DNA of 64,000 nucleotides from RPQJ01 sp963698735 (GCA_963698735.1 CAVOSA010000007.1:124001-188000), one strand, 5' to 3'; positions 56,853-64,000 are shown, counted from the stretch's first letter. Program-made: numbers and translations. The notes: a model not told the origin generated them from the letters alone.

Positions 56853-59240
56853 ATGCGCATCAGTGTCCAGTGGTTGAGCGAGTGGCTCGGCGGGTCCGTT
56901 CCGGCGCCGCGCGAGCTGGCCGCGCGCCTGACGATGGCGGGACTCGAGATCGAGGGTGTCGAGGCCGCTGCGCCGCCGCTGCCGGGCGTGATCGTCGGCG
57001 AGATCGTCGAGCGCGTGAAGCACCCGGATGCCGACACGCTCAGCGTGTGCCAGGTGAACACCGGTACGGAAACGGTGCAGATCGTCTGTGGCGCGCCGAA
57101 CGCGCGTGCCGGCATGAAGGCGCCGCTCGCGACCGTGGGCGCGAAGCTGCCCGGCGGCATGGAGATCAAGAAGGCCAGGCTGCGCGGCGTCGAGTCGTTC
57201 GGCATGCTGTGCTCGGCCCGTGAACTCGCGCTGTCCGAAGAATCGAGTGGCCTGCTGGAATTGCCGGCGGAACTGCGGACGGGTGCGTCGCTGGTCGAGG
57301 CACTCGGTCTCGACGACACCGTCCTTGAAGTCAACCTGACGCCCAATCGCGGCGACTGCATGAGCGTGCTCGGCGTCGCGCGCGAAGTGGCCGCGCTCAC
57401 GGGCCAGACGCTGACCGGTCCGGCGCTCACGCCGGTGCCCGCGGCGTCCAGCGAAGTTTTCCCGGTCGAGCTGACGCCGGGCGCGGGCTGTGTGCGCTTC
57501 GCGTCGCGCGTCATTCGCGGCCTCGATCCCAAGGCCAAGTCGCCCGCCTGGATGCAGGAACGCCTGCGTCGCGCGGGGCTGCGCCCGATCAGCGCCACGG
57601 TCGACGTCACCAACTACGTCATGCTCGAACTCGGGCAGCCGATGCACGCGTACGACCTGCGCGAACTCGCGGGCGGCATCGTCGTGCGCCGCGCGCGGGC
57701 CGGGGAGACGCTCAAGCTGCTCGACGGCCGTGAGGTCACGATGGACGAGACGGTGCTGGTGATTGCCGACCGCGAAAAGCCGCTGGGCCTCGCCGGCGTC
57801 ATGGGCGGCGATCACTCCGGCATCGGCGACGACACCACCGACGTCCTGCTCGAAGTCGCGTTCTTCCTGCCGGATGCCATCGCCGGCCGCGGCCGCCGCT
57901 ACGGCCTGGTGACCGATGCATCGCAGCGTTTCGAACGTGGCGTCGATCCCACGCTGCAGGAACGGGCGATCGAACGCGCCACGGCCCTGCTGTGCGCCTG
58001 CGCGGGCGGCACGCCGGGTCCGTCACGGCTGGCCGAGATCGCCAGCGAAAGGCCGAAGCCCGCGACCGTTGCCCTGCGCCCCGAGCGCGCGCGCCGGGTG
58101 ATCGGCGCGGACATCGACGATGCGACGATCGCCGCGATACTGGCTTCACTGGGCATGCAGTGTTCGCGTGGCGAGACTGCCTGGAAAGTGACCCCGCCGT
58201 CGTGGCGGTTCGACGTCGCCATCGAGGAAGACCTCGTCGAAGAGATCGCGCGCGTGTACGGGTTCGACCGGATTCCGGAGACCGTGCAACCGGCGCGTCA
58301 GCCGATCGCGGCGCTCACCGAGACGCGCGTGCGCGGCGACGCCGCGGCGGACATCCTGGTGCAGCGCGGTTACTTCGAGGCCATCACCTACAGCTTCATC
58401 GAGCCGCGATTGCAGGAGCTCTTCGCGCCGGGTGTGGCCAGCCTCACGCTCAGCAATCCGATCTCGGCCGACCTCGCCACGATGCGTGCTTCGCTGTGGC
58501 CGGGCCTCGCGACGGCGCTGGCGTCGAACCAGCGCAGGCAGCAGTCGCGCGTGCGGTTGTTCGAGGTCGGGCGCAAGTTCGTGATCGCGGGCGGGCAGGG
58601 CACGCTCCTTGAAGTGCCAGTCGTCGCCGGCATCGCCGCCGGGCCCGCGTTGCCCGAGCAGTGGGGCGCGCCGAAAACGGCCGTCGATTTTTTCGACGTG
58701 CGGGCAGACGTGGAAGCCCTGTTGCGTGCCACGGGCGCTGGCGACGAGTTTCGGTTCGTCGCGGCGGTCCACCCGGCACTGCATCCCGGCCAGACGGCCG
58801 AGATTCGCCGCGGTGAGCAGCACGCGGGCTGGATCGGGCGCCTGCACCCGGACCTGGAGCGGCAGCTCGATCTGACATATTCCGGCATCGTGTTCGAGCT
58901 CGAGCTGGAGCCTGCGCTGGCTGCCGCGGTGCCGCATTTCCAGGACGTGTCGCGTTTCCCGGCAGTCCGGCGCGATCTCGCCGTCGTCGTCGCAGAGGCG
59001 CTGCCGGTACAGAAGCTGCTCGACTGTGTCCAGAGCGCGGCGGGGGCCGTCCTGCGCGACACCACGGTGTTCGACGTGTACCGCGGCGCGGGCATCGAAA
59101 GTGGACGCAAGAGTGTGGCGATAGGCTTGAATTTACAGGACGTTTCGCGCACCCTTACCGACGATGAAACGGATGCCGTCGTGGCTCGGGTCGTCGCCGA
59201 TCTGGAGCGGGAGTGCTCCGCCACGATAAGAGACCGATAA
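56853..59240 (+). CDS. pheT: Phenylalanyl-tRNA synthetase beta subunit (copy 2)
   Basis: A 795-residue full-length protein. It carries Lys402, Ser432, Ala553 and Ser565 relative to copy 1. None of these positions is a motif residue I recognise, so both copies are expected to be active. Confidence 0.95.
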   Translation: MRISVQWLSEWLGGSVPAPRELAARLTMAGLEIEGVEAAAPPLPGVIVGEIVERVKHPDADTLSVCQVNTGTETVQIVCGAPNARAGMKAPLATVGAKLPGGMEIKKARLRGVESFGMLCSARELALSEESSGLLELPAELRTGASLVEALGLDDTVLEVNLTPNRGDCMSVLGVAREVAALTGQTLTGPALTPVPAASSEVFPVELTPGAGCVRFASRVIRGLDPKAKSPAWMQERLRRAGLRPISATVDVTNYVMLELGQPMHAYDLRELAGGIVVRRARAGETLKLLDGREVTMDETVLVIADREKPLGLAGVMGGDHSGIGDDTTDVLLEVAFFLPDAIAGRGRRYGLVTDASQRFERGVDPTLQERAIERATALLCACAGGTPGPSRLAEIASERPKPATVALRPERARRVIGADIDDATIAAILASLGMQCSRGETAWKVTPPSWRFDVAIEEDLVEEIARVYGFDRIPETVQPARQPIAALTETRVRGDAAADILVQRGYFEAITYSFIEPRLQELFAPGVASLTLSNPISADLATMRASLWPGLATALASNQRRQQSRVRLFEVGRKFVIAGGQGTLLEVPVVAGIAAGPALPEQWGAPKTAVDFFDVRADVEALLRATGAGDEFRFVAAVHPALHPGQTAEIRRGEQHAGWIGRLHPDLERQLDLTYSGIVFELELEPALAAAVPHFQDVSRFPAVRRDLAVVVAEALPVQKLLDCVQSAAGAVLRDTTVFDVYRGAGIESGRKSVAIGLNLQDVSRTLTDDETDAVVARVVADLERECSATIRDR

Positions 59241-59249
59241 GACAAAAAG

Positions 59250-59549
59250 ATGGCATTGACCAAGGCGGAAATCGCGGAAGCATTGTTTGACCAGCTCGGC
59301 CTCAACAAGCGTGAGGCACGGGAGCTCGTCGACCTGTTCTTCGAAGAACTGCGCATGGCGCTGGCCAAGGGTGAGCAGGTCAAGCTGTCGGGATTCGGCA
59401 ACTTCGACCTGCGCAGCAAGAACCAGCGCCCGGGGCGCAATCCGAAGACCGGCGAGGAGATTCCGATCAGCGCGCGTCGCGTGGTTACGTTCCGTCCTGG
59501 CCAGAAACTGAAGGCGCGCGTGGAAGCATATGCTGGAACCCAGCAATAA
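59250..59549 (+). CDS. ihfA: Integration host factor alpha subunit (copy 2)
   Basis: Protein identical to copy 1 (99 residues); one silent change is visible in the GGC/GGT codon near the middle. Confidence 0.95.
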   Translation: MALTKAEIAEALFDQLGLNKREARELVDLFFEELRMALAKGEQVKLSGFGNFDLRSKNQRPGRNPKTGEEIPISARRVVTFRPGQKLKARVEAYAGTQQ

Positions 59550-59886
59550 CGACGAACTCCCGACGATCCCGGGCAAGCGCTACTTCACCATCGGTGAGGT
59601 CAGCGAACTCTGCGGCGTGAAGCCGCACGTGCTGCGTTACTGGGAGCAGGAATTCCCGCAGCTCAAGCCAGTCAAGCGCCGCGGCAACCGTCGCTACTAC
59701 CAGCGCCAGGACGTGCTGGTCATCCGCCAGATCCGCGCGCTGCTGTACGACCAGGGTTTCACCATCGGTGGCGCCCGCAACCGTCTCGAGGGCGAAGAGG
59801 CCCGCGAGGACGTCACGCAGACGCACCAGCTGGCCCGCCAGCTGCGCGTCGAGCTCGAGGAACTGATCAAAATCCTGCGGCGCTGA
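59530..59886 (+). CDS. MerR-family regulator (copy 2)
   Basis: Identical to copy 1, overlapping ihfA in the same way. Confidence 0.88.
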   Translation: MLEPSNNDELPTIPGKRYFTIGEVSELCGVKPHVLRYWEQEFPQLKPVKRRGNRRYYQRQDVLVIRQIRALLYDQGFTIGGARNRLEGEEAREDVTQTHQLARQLRVELEELIKILRR

Positions 59887-59896
59887 GCAATTCGGC

Positions 59897-59902
59897 TATA
59901 AT
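59897..59902 (+). promoter_or_regulatory. -10 element of tRNA-Pro copy 2
   Basis: TATAAT 11 bases before the tRNA, as in copy 1. Confidence 0.5.
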
Positions 59903-59913
59903 CCGCGCCCGGT

Positions 59914-59990
59914 CGGAGCGTGGCGCAGTCTGGTAGCGCACTTGCATGGGGTGCAAGGGGTCGGAGGTTCGAATCCTCTCGCTCCGACCA
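59914..59990 (+). tRNA. tRNA-Pro(GGG) copy 2
   Basis: Same cloverleaf as copy 1 with anticodon GGG but a complete encoded CCA. It is the presumed ancestral end, and unique sequence plus a terminator follows. Confidence 0.95.
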
Positions 59991-60010
59991 ATAAAACCGA
60001 CAATTGAAGA

Positions 60011-60032
60011 AACGCCCGCCAGGGCGTTTTTT
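60011..60032 (+). terminator. Rho-independent terminator after tRNA-Pro copy 2
   Basis: AACGCCC pairs with GGGCGTT around GCCA, followed by TTTT. It closes the translation/IHF block. Confidence 0.8.
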
Positions 60033-60060
60033 CGTTGAGGTGAGGTCAGCGCTTGTCGCC
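60022..60060. repeat. 39-bp direct repeat, left copy
   Basis: 37 of 39 bases match 60942-60980, 920 bp away. Read on the minus strand it encodes the last codons GDKR-stop of a lost antitoxin gene, then its 3' region. It lies just beyond the XRE gene stop. Confidence 0.8.
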
Positions 60061-60063
60061 AGG

Positions 60064-60393
60064 TCAGGCGAACTGAAGTTCGATCTTGCCAGCGCGGCGG
60101 CGCACCGGGCCGACGACGATCTTGACGTCGTGGCCCAGCTTCGTCACCAGTTCCAGCAGCTTGGCTTCGCTGACGCCGCGGAACTGGCCGCGGGTGATGC
60201 GGGAAACCTTCGACTGGTCGATACCCAGCAGCTCGGCAGCGTCGAGTTGGGTCAGCCGGCGCGCCTTGATCGCCCTGGCGATCTCGGCCGCGAGCTGCGA
60301 CTTGCGTTGCATTTCGGCGGCGTCGGCATAGCCCAGGTCGGCGTAGACGTTGGTGCTGCCTTCTTCGATCGTGATCCCGGTACTGCGGGTCAT
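60064..60393 (-). CDS. XRE-family HTH antitoxin-like regulator
   Basis: Intact, 109 residues. The central helix-turn-helix reads LTQLDAAELLGIDQSKVSRITRG, followed by KLLELVTKLGHDVKIVVG, the pattern of HigA-type antitoxins that pair with a RelE/Gp49-like toxin. No intact toxin lies on either side, so it may act alone or be orphaned. It sits in a small toxin-antitoxin island after tRNA-Pro. Confidence 0.75.
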   Translation of the reverse strand: MTRSTGITIEEGSTNVYADLGYADAAEMQRKSQLAAEIARAIKARRLTQLDAAELLGIDQSKVSRITRGQFRGVSEAKLLELVTKLGHDVKIVVGPVRRRAGKIELQFA

Positions 60394-60445
60394 CAGCGTG
60401 CTCCTTCGAGCGGTTCTCGCATCGTGTCGCCGGACTGCGGCTTGC

Positions 60446-60537
60446 TCAACGCAGCGTCGCTTTCAGGTCGGCCACTGTCGTCATCAAGGTCATGGTCTCG
60501 AGTGGCGAGGGGTCAAGACCAAGGCGGACTGGATCAT
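60446..60537 (-). pseudogene. Degenerate TacT-like GNAT toxin remnant
   Basis: Immediately downstream of the DUF1778 antitoxin, where TacT is expected, minus-strand translation gives MIQSALVLTPRHS (resembling a TacT start) and then, in another frame, MTLMTTVADLKATLR (resembling a TacT C-terminus). The middle of about 130 residues is absent. This looks like an internal deletion of the toxin, but both pieces are short and the match is from memory. Confidence 0.35.
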
Positions 60538-60547
60538 CGGCTCCTGA

Positions 60548-60847
60548 TCAGGCGTTGGACCAGGGCGGTGTCGCCTGCATCGTGCGTCGCAGGCGTTCGT
60601 TGGGCCGCGGCGGCGCGTCGAGCATGGCCAGAAACTTCGAGTAGGTCGCTGGACTGGCGACGAAGATCGTGCGGTCCAGCAACGCTTCCTCGGCGGCACG
60701 GCGTACGGCGCTCAGGATGAAGTCGGTCCGCGTCTTGCCGCTGGCTTGCGCTGCGCGGTCGATCAGGCTGCGCTCGGCGGCCGCAATGCGCAAATTCAGC
60801 GTTTCTCGCGGTGCGCGCCTGGTTGGCGTTGCGGCGGCGGTTTTCAT
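60548..60847 (-). CDS. DUF1778 (TacA-like) ribbon-helix-helix antitoxin
   Basis: Start ATG 60847 (MKTAAATPTRRAPRETLNLR) rather than the upstream ATG at 60916; 99 residues. It has RIAAAERSLIDRAAQASGKTR then TDFILSAVRRAAEEALLD, the ribbon-helix-helix dimer of TacA antitoxins, and a C-terminal toxin-neutralising tail (FVASPATYSKFLAMLDAPP). Its GNAT toxin partner seems deleted. Confidence 0.8.
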   Translation of the reverse strand: MKTAAATPTRRAPRETLNLRIAAAERSLIDRAAQASGKTRTDFILSAVRRAAEEALLDRTIFVASPATYSKFLAMLDAPPRPNERLRRTMQATPPWSNA

Positions 60848-60933
60848 GTTCTGGCCTGCGTGGCTGAGGGTTGCGCTTCTACCGAATCGCAACTTCAATG
60901 TCATTACACTGGGCAAGGGCAGGGCTGATCAAG

Positions 60934-60952
60934 CGCCCCAAGGGCGTTTTTT
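60934..60952 (+). terminator. Terminator-like hairpin in the right repeat
   Basis: CGCCC pairs with GGGCG around CAA and is followed by TTTTTT. It is the counterpart of the tRNA-Pro terminator and part of the repeated segment. Confidence 0.5.
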
Positions 60953-60980
60953 CGTTGAGGTGTGGTCAGCGCTCGTCGCC
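60942..60980. repeat. 39-bp direct repeat, right copy
   Basis: Matches 60022-60060 at 37 of 39 positions. Here it contains the true C-terminal codons GDER-stop of the CopG-like antitoxin gene, so this copy is the functional one. Confidence 0.8.
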
Positions 60981-61211
60981 TGGCGTCGGCGCGACCTTCG
61001 GTGCACGTCGCAGGTACTTCATCATGTCTCGCGGCTTGGCCGATCCGGCGCGCTCGTGCAGGAAGTCCCGCGCGGTGCGAATCGTGCCGACCTTTTCGGC
61101 CACCGCCGCGGCGATGAACTGATTCAAGGACACGCCGTCGAGCTTGGCGAGTTCCGCGGCCGCGTTCTTCACCGAGGTTGGCAGCTTCAGCGGGTAGGTG
61201 CTTTTGCTCAT
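60966..61211 (-). CDS. CopG/HicB-like antitoxin of the PIN toxin
   Basis: An 81-residue protein starting MSKSTYPLKLPTSVKNAAAE, then LAKLDGVSLNQFIAAAVAEKV, a ribbon-helix-helix fold, and a basic tail. It overlaps the toxin stop as ATGA, so the pair is translationally coupled with the toxin first. Confidence 0.8.
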   Translation of the reverse strand: MSKSTYPLKLPTSVKNAAAELAKLDGVSLNQFIAAAVAEKVGTIRTARDFLHERAGSAKPRDMMKYLRRAPKVAPTPGDER

Positions 61212-61630
61212 TTCGACAGCTCCTTGAGAACCTGTGCTGGCGTCTTCACCGGTACGCCGAATAGTTGCTGAACCGGGTGAAAGTCGCGAACGTTGTGCGT
61301 GACGATCGCTGCTGCCTGGCCGTTCACGGCCGCCTCGAGGATCAGTTCATCCGCCGGGTCCGACAACTGCGGCCGCCACATGAAATGAACCTCCACCGGT
61401 TCGGCGGCGCTGGCGAAGGCGGCCAGAAAGCCCGCGACATCACTCTCGCTCATGCCCGTGGCCAGCCTGTGCTCGGGTCGCAGAAGCACGTCTTCGTACT
61501 CCAGGAACACGGCGGTCGTGACCAGCGGCAGGCAGCGGCCTTCGGCGACCAACGTCAGTAATCGGTTGCTCGCTCCCAGTCGACTGCGCAGGCCAGCCAC
61601 CAGCACCGAGGTGTCCAGTACGACGCGCAT
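61208..61630 (-). CDS. PIN-domain toxin
   Basis: ATG 61630 gives MRVVLDTSVLVAGLRSRLGA; the first aspartate and the following TSVLV are the PIN active-site start. Other acidic sites are in FLEYEDVLLRP, DPADELILEAAV and VTHNVRDF. 140 residues. PIN toxins are metal-dependent RNases that cleave tRNA or mRNA. The upstream ATGs at 61648 and 61678 would place the start before the predicted promoter and are less likely. Confidence 0.8.
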   Translation of the reverse strand: MRVVLDTSVLVAGLRSRLGASNRLLTLVAEGRCLPLVTTAVFLEYEDVLLRPEHRLATGMSESDVAGFLAAFASAAEPVEVHFMWRPQLSDPADELILEAAVNGQAAAIVTHNVRDFHPVQQLFGVPVKTPAQVLKELSK

Positions 61631-61668
61631 ACCCTGTAAAGGGTATGACATCCTATAGGATGTTTCAA
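61629..61668 (-). promoter_or_regulatory. Promoter with two inverted repeats for the PIN toxin-antitoxin pair
   Basis: On the minus strand TTGAAA (61668-61663) and TACCCT (61645-61640) are 17 bases apart. The spacer contains the perfect palindrome CATCCTATAGGATG (61649-61662), and ATACCC-N6-GGGTAT spans 61629-61646 up to the start codon. Ribbon-helix-helix antitoxins bind such sites, so autorepression is likely. The transcript would be leaderless or nearly so. Confidence 0.6.
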
Positions 61669-61842
61669 GTCCATGCACGGGAGGTCCCGACGTGGGCCCA
61701 ATGGGCCGTCAGGTAAGCGTGGCAGAGCAATTGGAGCCCTGTCAGTGCTGGTCGGACCGCTCGGCCCAGGCCAGGCTCACCCAGTAAGCCCGGCCCGCTG
61801 CCCCGCTCAACTGTTCCTGCACACGCAGCTTTGCCGGCCTTT

Positions 61843-62394
61843 TCATTCGGCGCGGGCCCGGGGCTCGGCGACGTCCAGCACTTTCAGGAACGCCGCCAGG
61901 TGATGCTCGGATCCGGCGAGCAGGTTTGAATAGACCTGCACGATGTCCGCATACGCAACGCTAAGTTCGATCGCGGCGACGATGTCCGTCATGTCTTTCT
62001 GTTCGATGACGACACCGACACCGAGCGCCTCCGTGTAACCCGACTCGCCGACGCTGACCAGCGTGGTGTAGAGAGTCTGCAGCGACTGGTCCGTGAATTC
62101 GCCCGGGGCCTTGCCGGCCGCTGGGTCGGGGAGCCCGTACTCGTCCAACAGGCCCAGGACCGCGTCCGTGTGCCGCTGCTCGGATTCGGCGATGCGGGTG
62201 AATATCTTTGCGCCTGCTTCCTGTCCGGCATACATAGCGGAGAAGTGCAGGTACACGTCGTGTGCCAGTTTCTCCTCCTCGCGCATGAAGGCGAGCATAG
62301 CGGCCACCTCATCGGTAGGTGGTTCTGCGGCCGCGAGCGGAGCGGCGACTCCGAGCAGGGCCAGGGACGCGAAGGCCAGCAGCAGCTTTCTCAT
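61843..62394 (-). CDS. DUF2202 ferritin-like secreted protein
   Basis: Start ATG 62394 with a Sec signal (MRKLLLAFASLALLGVAAPL, cleavage after AAA). The 183-residue protein has AFMREEEKLAHDVYLHFSAM, FTRIAESEQRHTDAVLGLL and LAGSEHHLAAFLKVLD, the E/H helices of a ferritin-like four-helix bundle as in DUF2202 proteins. The expected metal ligands (EExxxH, ExxH) are present. Probably periplasmic; the function of the family is not established. Confidence 0.75.
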   Translation of the reverse strand: MRKLLLAFASLALLGVAAPLAAAEPPTDEVAAMLAFMREEEKLAHDVYLHFSAMYAGQEAGAKIFTRIAESEQRHTDAVLGLLDEYGLPDPAAGKAPGEFTDQSLQTLYTTLVSVGESGYTEALGVGVVIEQKDMTDIVAAIELSVAYADIVQVYSNLLAGSEHHLAAFLKVLDVAEPRARAE

Positions 62395-62447
62395 GACGAA
62401 TCTCCGGGCGGCAGCGGGCCGCTCATGGCTGCATGCTAGCTGCCGGA

Positions 62448-62466
62448 CCTTAAACAACGCTGAAGG
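62448..62466. promoter_or_regulatory. Possible MerR-type operator dyad
   Basis: CCTT-N11-AAGG is 19 bp overall, the size of CueR/MerR operators (CCTTCC-N7-GGAAGG), but the arms match only four bases each. It lies between the DUF2202 gene and the small secreted protein gene, which diverge. Confidence 0.25.
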
Positions 62467-62572
62467 CGCACCGGCGACCATGACCTTTAGCGTCCCTTAA
62501 GCAATCGATGTCAACCTGCAGGCTGTGCTACGCGTTAGAGATAGCGTGGTGGATTCAAATGGAGAGCACGCT

Positions 62573-63032
62573 ATGCAAGCCAGATTCAAAACCGCAACGC
62601 TCGTTGCTGGACTCATGACGCTGATCGCGGCGACGTCCATGGCTCAGAACCAGCCGGGGACACCTCGGCAGGGACAAGGCAGGGCAGGGGCAGGGGCAGG
62701 GGCAGGGGCAGCAGGGGCAGGCGACGCAGCAGCGTCAGATGGAGCGTTCGACCGACCAGAACCGGACGGCCGAACACGACCGTCTGCAACAGCGCGAGCA
62801 GGACCGCACCAGGATGCATGCCACTGCGACTCCGGCCGGCAACGGCGCGGCGGCGGGCAAGGGCATTTACGGCGGGAACCTGATGACCGAGCAGGAGCGC
62901 AAACAGTATCGCGAGCGCATGGGAAAGATGGAGACCGAGCAGGAGCGCAATGCATTCATGGCCCAGCACCAGGAAGCCATGCAGAAGCGCTCGAAGGAGC
63001 GGAACGTCCCGATCGAAGTGACCACTGACTGA
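62573..63032 (+). CDS. Small secreted Gln-rich protein with a hexanucleotide repeat (frameshifted)
   Basis: ATG 62573 has GGAG eight bases upstream. A Sec signal (MQARFKTATLVAGLMTLIAA, cut near SMA) precedes a run of GGGCAG repeats at about 62677-62712. Downstream the conserved-looking frame is QATQQRQMERSTDQNRTAEHD and NLMTEQERKQYRERMGKMETE, while the upstream frame enters the repeat one phase away. The joined protein is about 150 residues with Gly-Gln repeats and two charged MTEQERKQYRERM/METEQERNAFM motifs, as in small periplasmic proteins. I do not recognise a named function. Confidence 0.55.
62677..62712 (+). repeat. GGGCAG tandem microsatellite
   Basis: Consecutive GGGCAG units with shorter GGCAG units at the left end. 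Six-base units keep the frame, five-base units shift it; the reading frame changes inside this block. Confidence 0.8.
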
Positions 63033-63134
63033 GCGATCTCCCCACGTGATGGCATTGCACGAACGGGCGACCCGGCGCTGAGCTTGCTGAGTGAGCGCTG
63101 GGTTCCCCGAGTCGACCGAGATGGAGTCGAGAAC

Positions 63135-63929
63135 ATGAAGCGAACACACATGAACAGTGCAGGCGCGGCGTGTGTGGGTGTCATGGCGGCACTCTGCGCC
63201 CCGACGGGAACGCAAGCTGCGGATTCCGGATTCAGTGTCGGACTCGGCGCTGAGTACACGACGGGAAAATATGGCGGTGATACGGCGATCGACGAGGTCT
63301 ACGTCCCGATCAACTTTGCGTACGATGCCAGGCGTATTTCGGTACGGCTCACGCTGCCGTACCTGAGTGTGCAGGCACCGGAGGGCACGGTTGTCGAAGG
63401 ACCGGACGGTGAGCAGGTCATCGGCGAAGGGCCCGTGACCACAGAGAGCGGAATAGGCGACGTCACCGCGGCGCTGACGGTGTATGACGTGTTGTCGCTC
63501 GCGGGCGGCGAGTTCGTCGTGGACCTGACGGGCGAGATCAAGTTCGGTACTGCCGACGAGGACCAGGGGCTTGGGACGGGCCAGACCGACTATTCGGTGC
63601 AGGCCGATGCGTTTCGTTTCTTCGACCGATTCACCGCGATCGGTTCGTTCGGCTACCTGTTTCGCGGCGATCCCGCAGATTTCAACCTCGAGGACGCGTT
63701 CTTTGCGTCTGCCGGCGGATCCTACGCAGTATCCAGTCAGACTCGACTGGGCCTCTTCTACGACTACCAGGAAGCATCGGTGCCCGGCAACGATCCGCTG
63801 CAGGAGTTGTCCGCAACGCTGTCGTCGCGACCCGGCGAGAACTGGTGGATGAGTGGTTACCTGTCGGCAGGATTCAGCGACAGCTCGCCCGATTGGGGGA
63901 TTGGCATTTCCTTTACGGCAGGTTTCTGA
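63135..63929 (+). CDS. Outer-membrane beta-barrel-like protein
   Basis: Start ATG 63135 (MKRTHMNSAGAACVGVMAAL) with a signal peptide ending near TQAADS. The 264-residue product alternates hydrophobic and polar residues: GFSVGLGAEYTTGKYGG, VPINFAYDARRISVRLTLPY, SAGGSYAVSSQTRLGLFYDY and the C-terminal WGIGISFTAGF ending in Phe, a typical outer-membrane insertion signal. The family resembles uncharacterised transporter/OMP proteins. About twelve strands are possible. No operon partner is evident. Confidence 0.65.
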   Translation: MKRTHMNSAGAACVGVMAALCAPTGTQAADSGFSVGLGAEYTTGKYGGDTAIDEVYVPINFAYDARRISVRLTLPYLSVQAPEGTVVEGPDGEQVIGEGPVTTESGIGDVTAALTVYDVLSLAGGEFVVDLTGEIKFGTADEDQGLGTGQTDYSVQADAFRFFDRFTAIGSFGYLFRGDPADFNLEDAFFASAGGSYAVSSQTRLGLFYDYQEASVPGNDPLQELSATLSSRPGENWWMSGYLSAGFSDSSPDWGIGISFTAGF

Positions 63930-64000
63930 CGCGCGCCACAACGCACTCGCTCTCGCCGCGGACGACGGCGAGGGGCGAGCGTGCGCACGGCGAAGAAAGC

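Larger units (their letters stand above)
52479..59989 (+). repeat. Tandem duplication, copy 2 (7,511 bp)
   Basis: Begins with CGCCCACCACG, the tRNA-Val tail, but no tRNA-Val precedes it; instead the GAT at 52476-52478 joins it to copy 1's tRNA-Pro. Copy 2 ends inside the CCA of an intact tRNA-Pro and then runs into unique sequence. Genuine tandem duplication and joining of two strain haplotypes by the assembler would look alike here. Confidence 0.9.

Noticed and set aside
44965..59989. Composite transposon as the cause of the duplication
   Set aside because: No insertion sequence, inverted repeats or transposase gene at either end or at the junction.
60004..60720. Plus-strand 238-codon open frame across the antitoxin genes
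   Set aside because: Runs antisense to two recognisable antitoxin genes and begins in a terminator.

Overview
The window is high-GC DNA from a gammaproteobacterium, probably a metagenome-derived or lightly polished long-read contig. Evidence for the group is the core order thrS-infC-rpmI-rplT-pheS-pheT-ihfA-merR-tRNA-Pro and an exopolysaccharide locus of the exosortase A (XrtA)/PEP-CTERM type. I cannot place it below class from sequence alone. Many genes left of about 35.4 kb are broken by single-base frame changes, although the broken halves fit known families end to end. From about 35.5 kb rightward almost every gene is intact. Sequencing error is therefore likelier than gene decay for most breaks, and I annotate such genes over their full span.

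Layout. 0.5-6.1 kb (minus): asparagine-synthase-like protein, glycosyltransferase, FkbM methyltransferase and polysaccharide deacetylase. 6.3-10.5 kb: a large exported protein made of three 1.29-kb Ig/LamG/FN3 repeats. 10.5-21.9 kb: a tightly coupled operon (ATP-grasp enzyme, mutarotase-like protein, KdsB-like CMP-sugar synthase, 2-hydroxyacid dehydrogenase, a GT2/zinc-dehydrogenase fusion, GT4, carA, carB), most genes overlapping by the 4 bases ATGA or GTGA. 22.0-25.7 kb: carbamoyltransferase, SxtJ-like and SxtK/DUF5989-like membrane proteins and an SGNH hydrolase. 25.8-34.7 kb: two exosortase-A-type alpha/beta hydrolases, a YdcF protein, a GT2, three CelD-type acetyltransferases and an acyl-CoA ligase. 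34.9-38.1 kb: a PEP-CTERM protein behind a sigma-54 promoter, an SGNH-like lipoprotein, a 41-residue membrane protein and an AAA+/FHA ATPase. Together these look like synthesis, carbamoylation, acylation and export of a surface polysaccharide plus its sorted proteins. The exosortase itself is not in the window.

38.1-44.7 kb is housekeeping: aspartate aminotransferase, uvrB and a beta-propeller/cytochrome c protein. uvrB carries a 553-residue intein exactly in the Walker A loop. At 44.9 kb a tRNA-Val(GAC) precedes the translation/IHF block, and that block is present twice in tandem: 7,511 bp each, nearly identical, separated by 3 bp. After the second tRNA-Pro come a terminator, a small toxin-antitoxin island with a scar repeat (60.0-61.7 kb), a DUF2202 ferritin-like protein, a small secreted protein with a hexanucleotide repeat, and an outer-membrane-barrel-like protein.

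Most notable: the UvrB intein with an embedded helix-turn-helix; the tandem duplication bounded by tRNA 3' ends; a eukaryote/Bacteroidetes-type carAB pair beside a carbamoyltransferase; and the GT2-dehydrogenase fusion.
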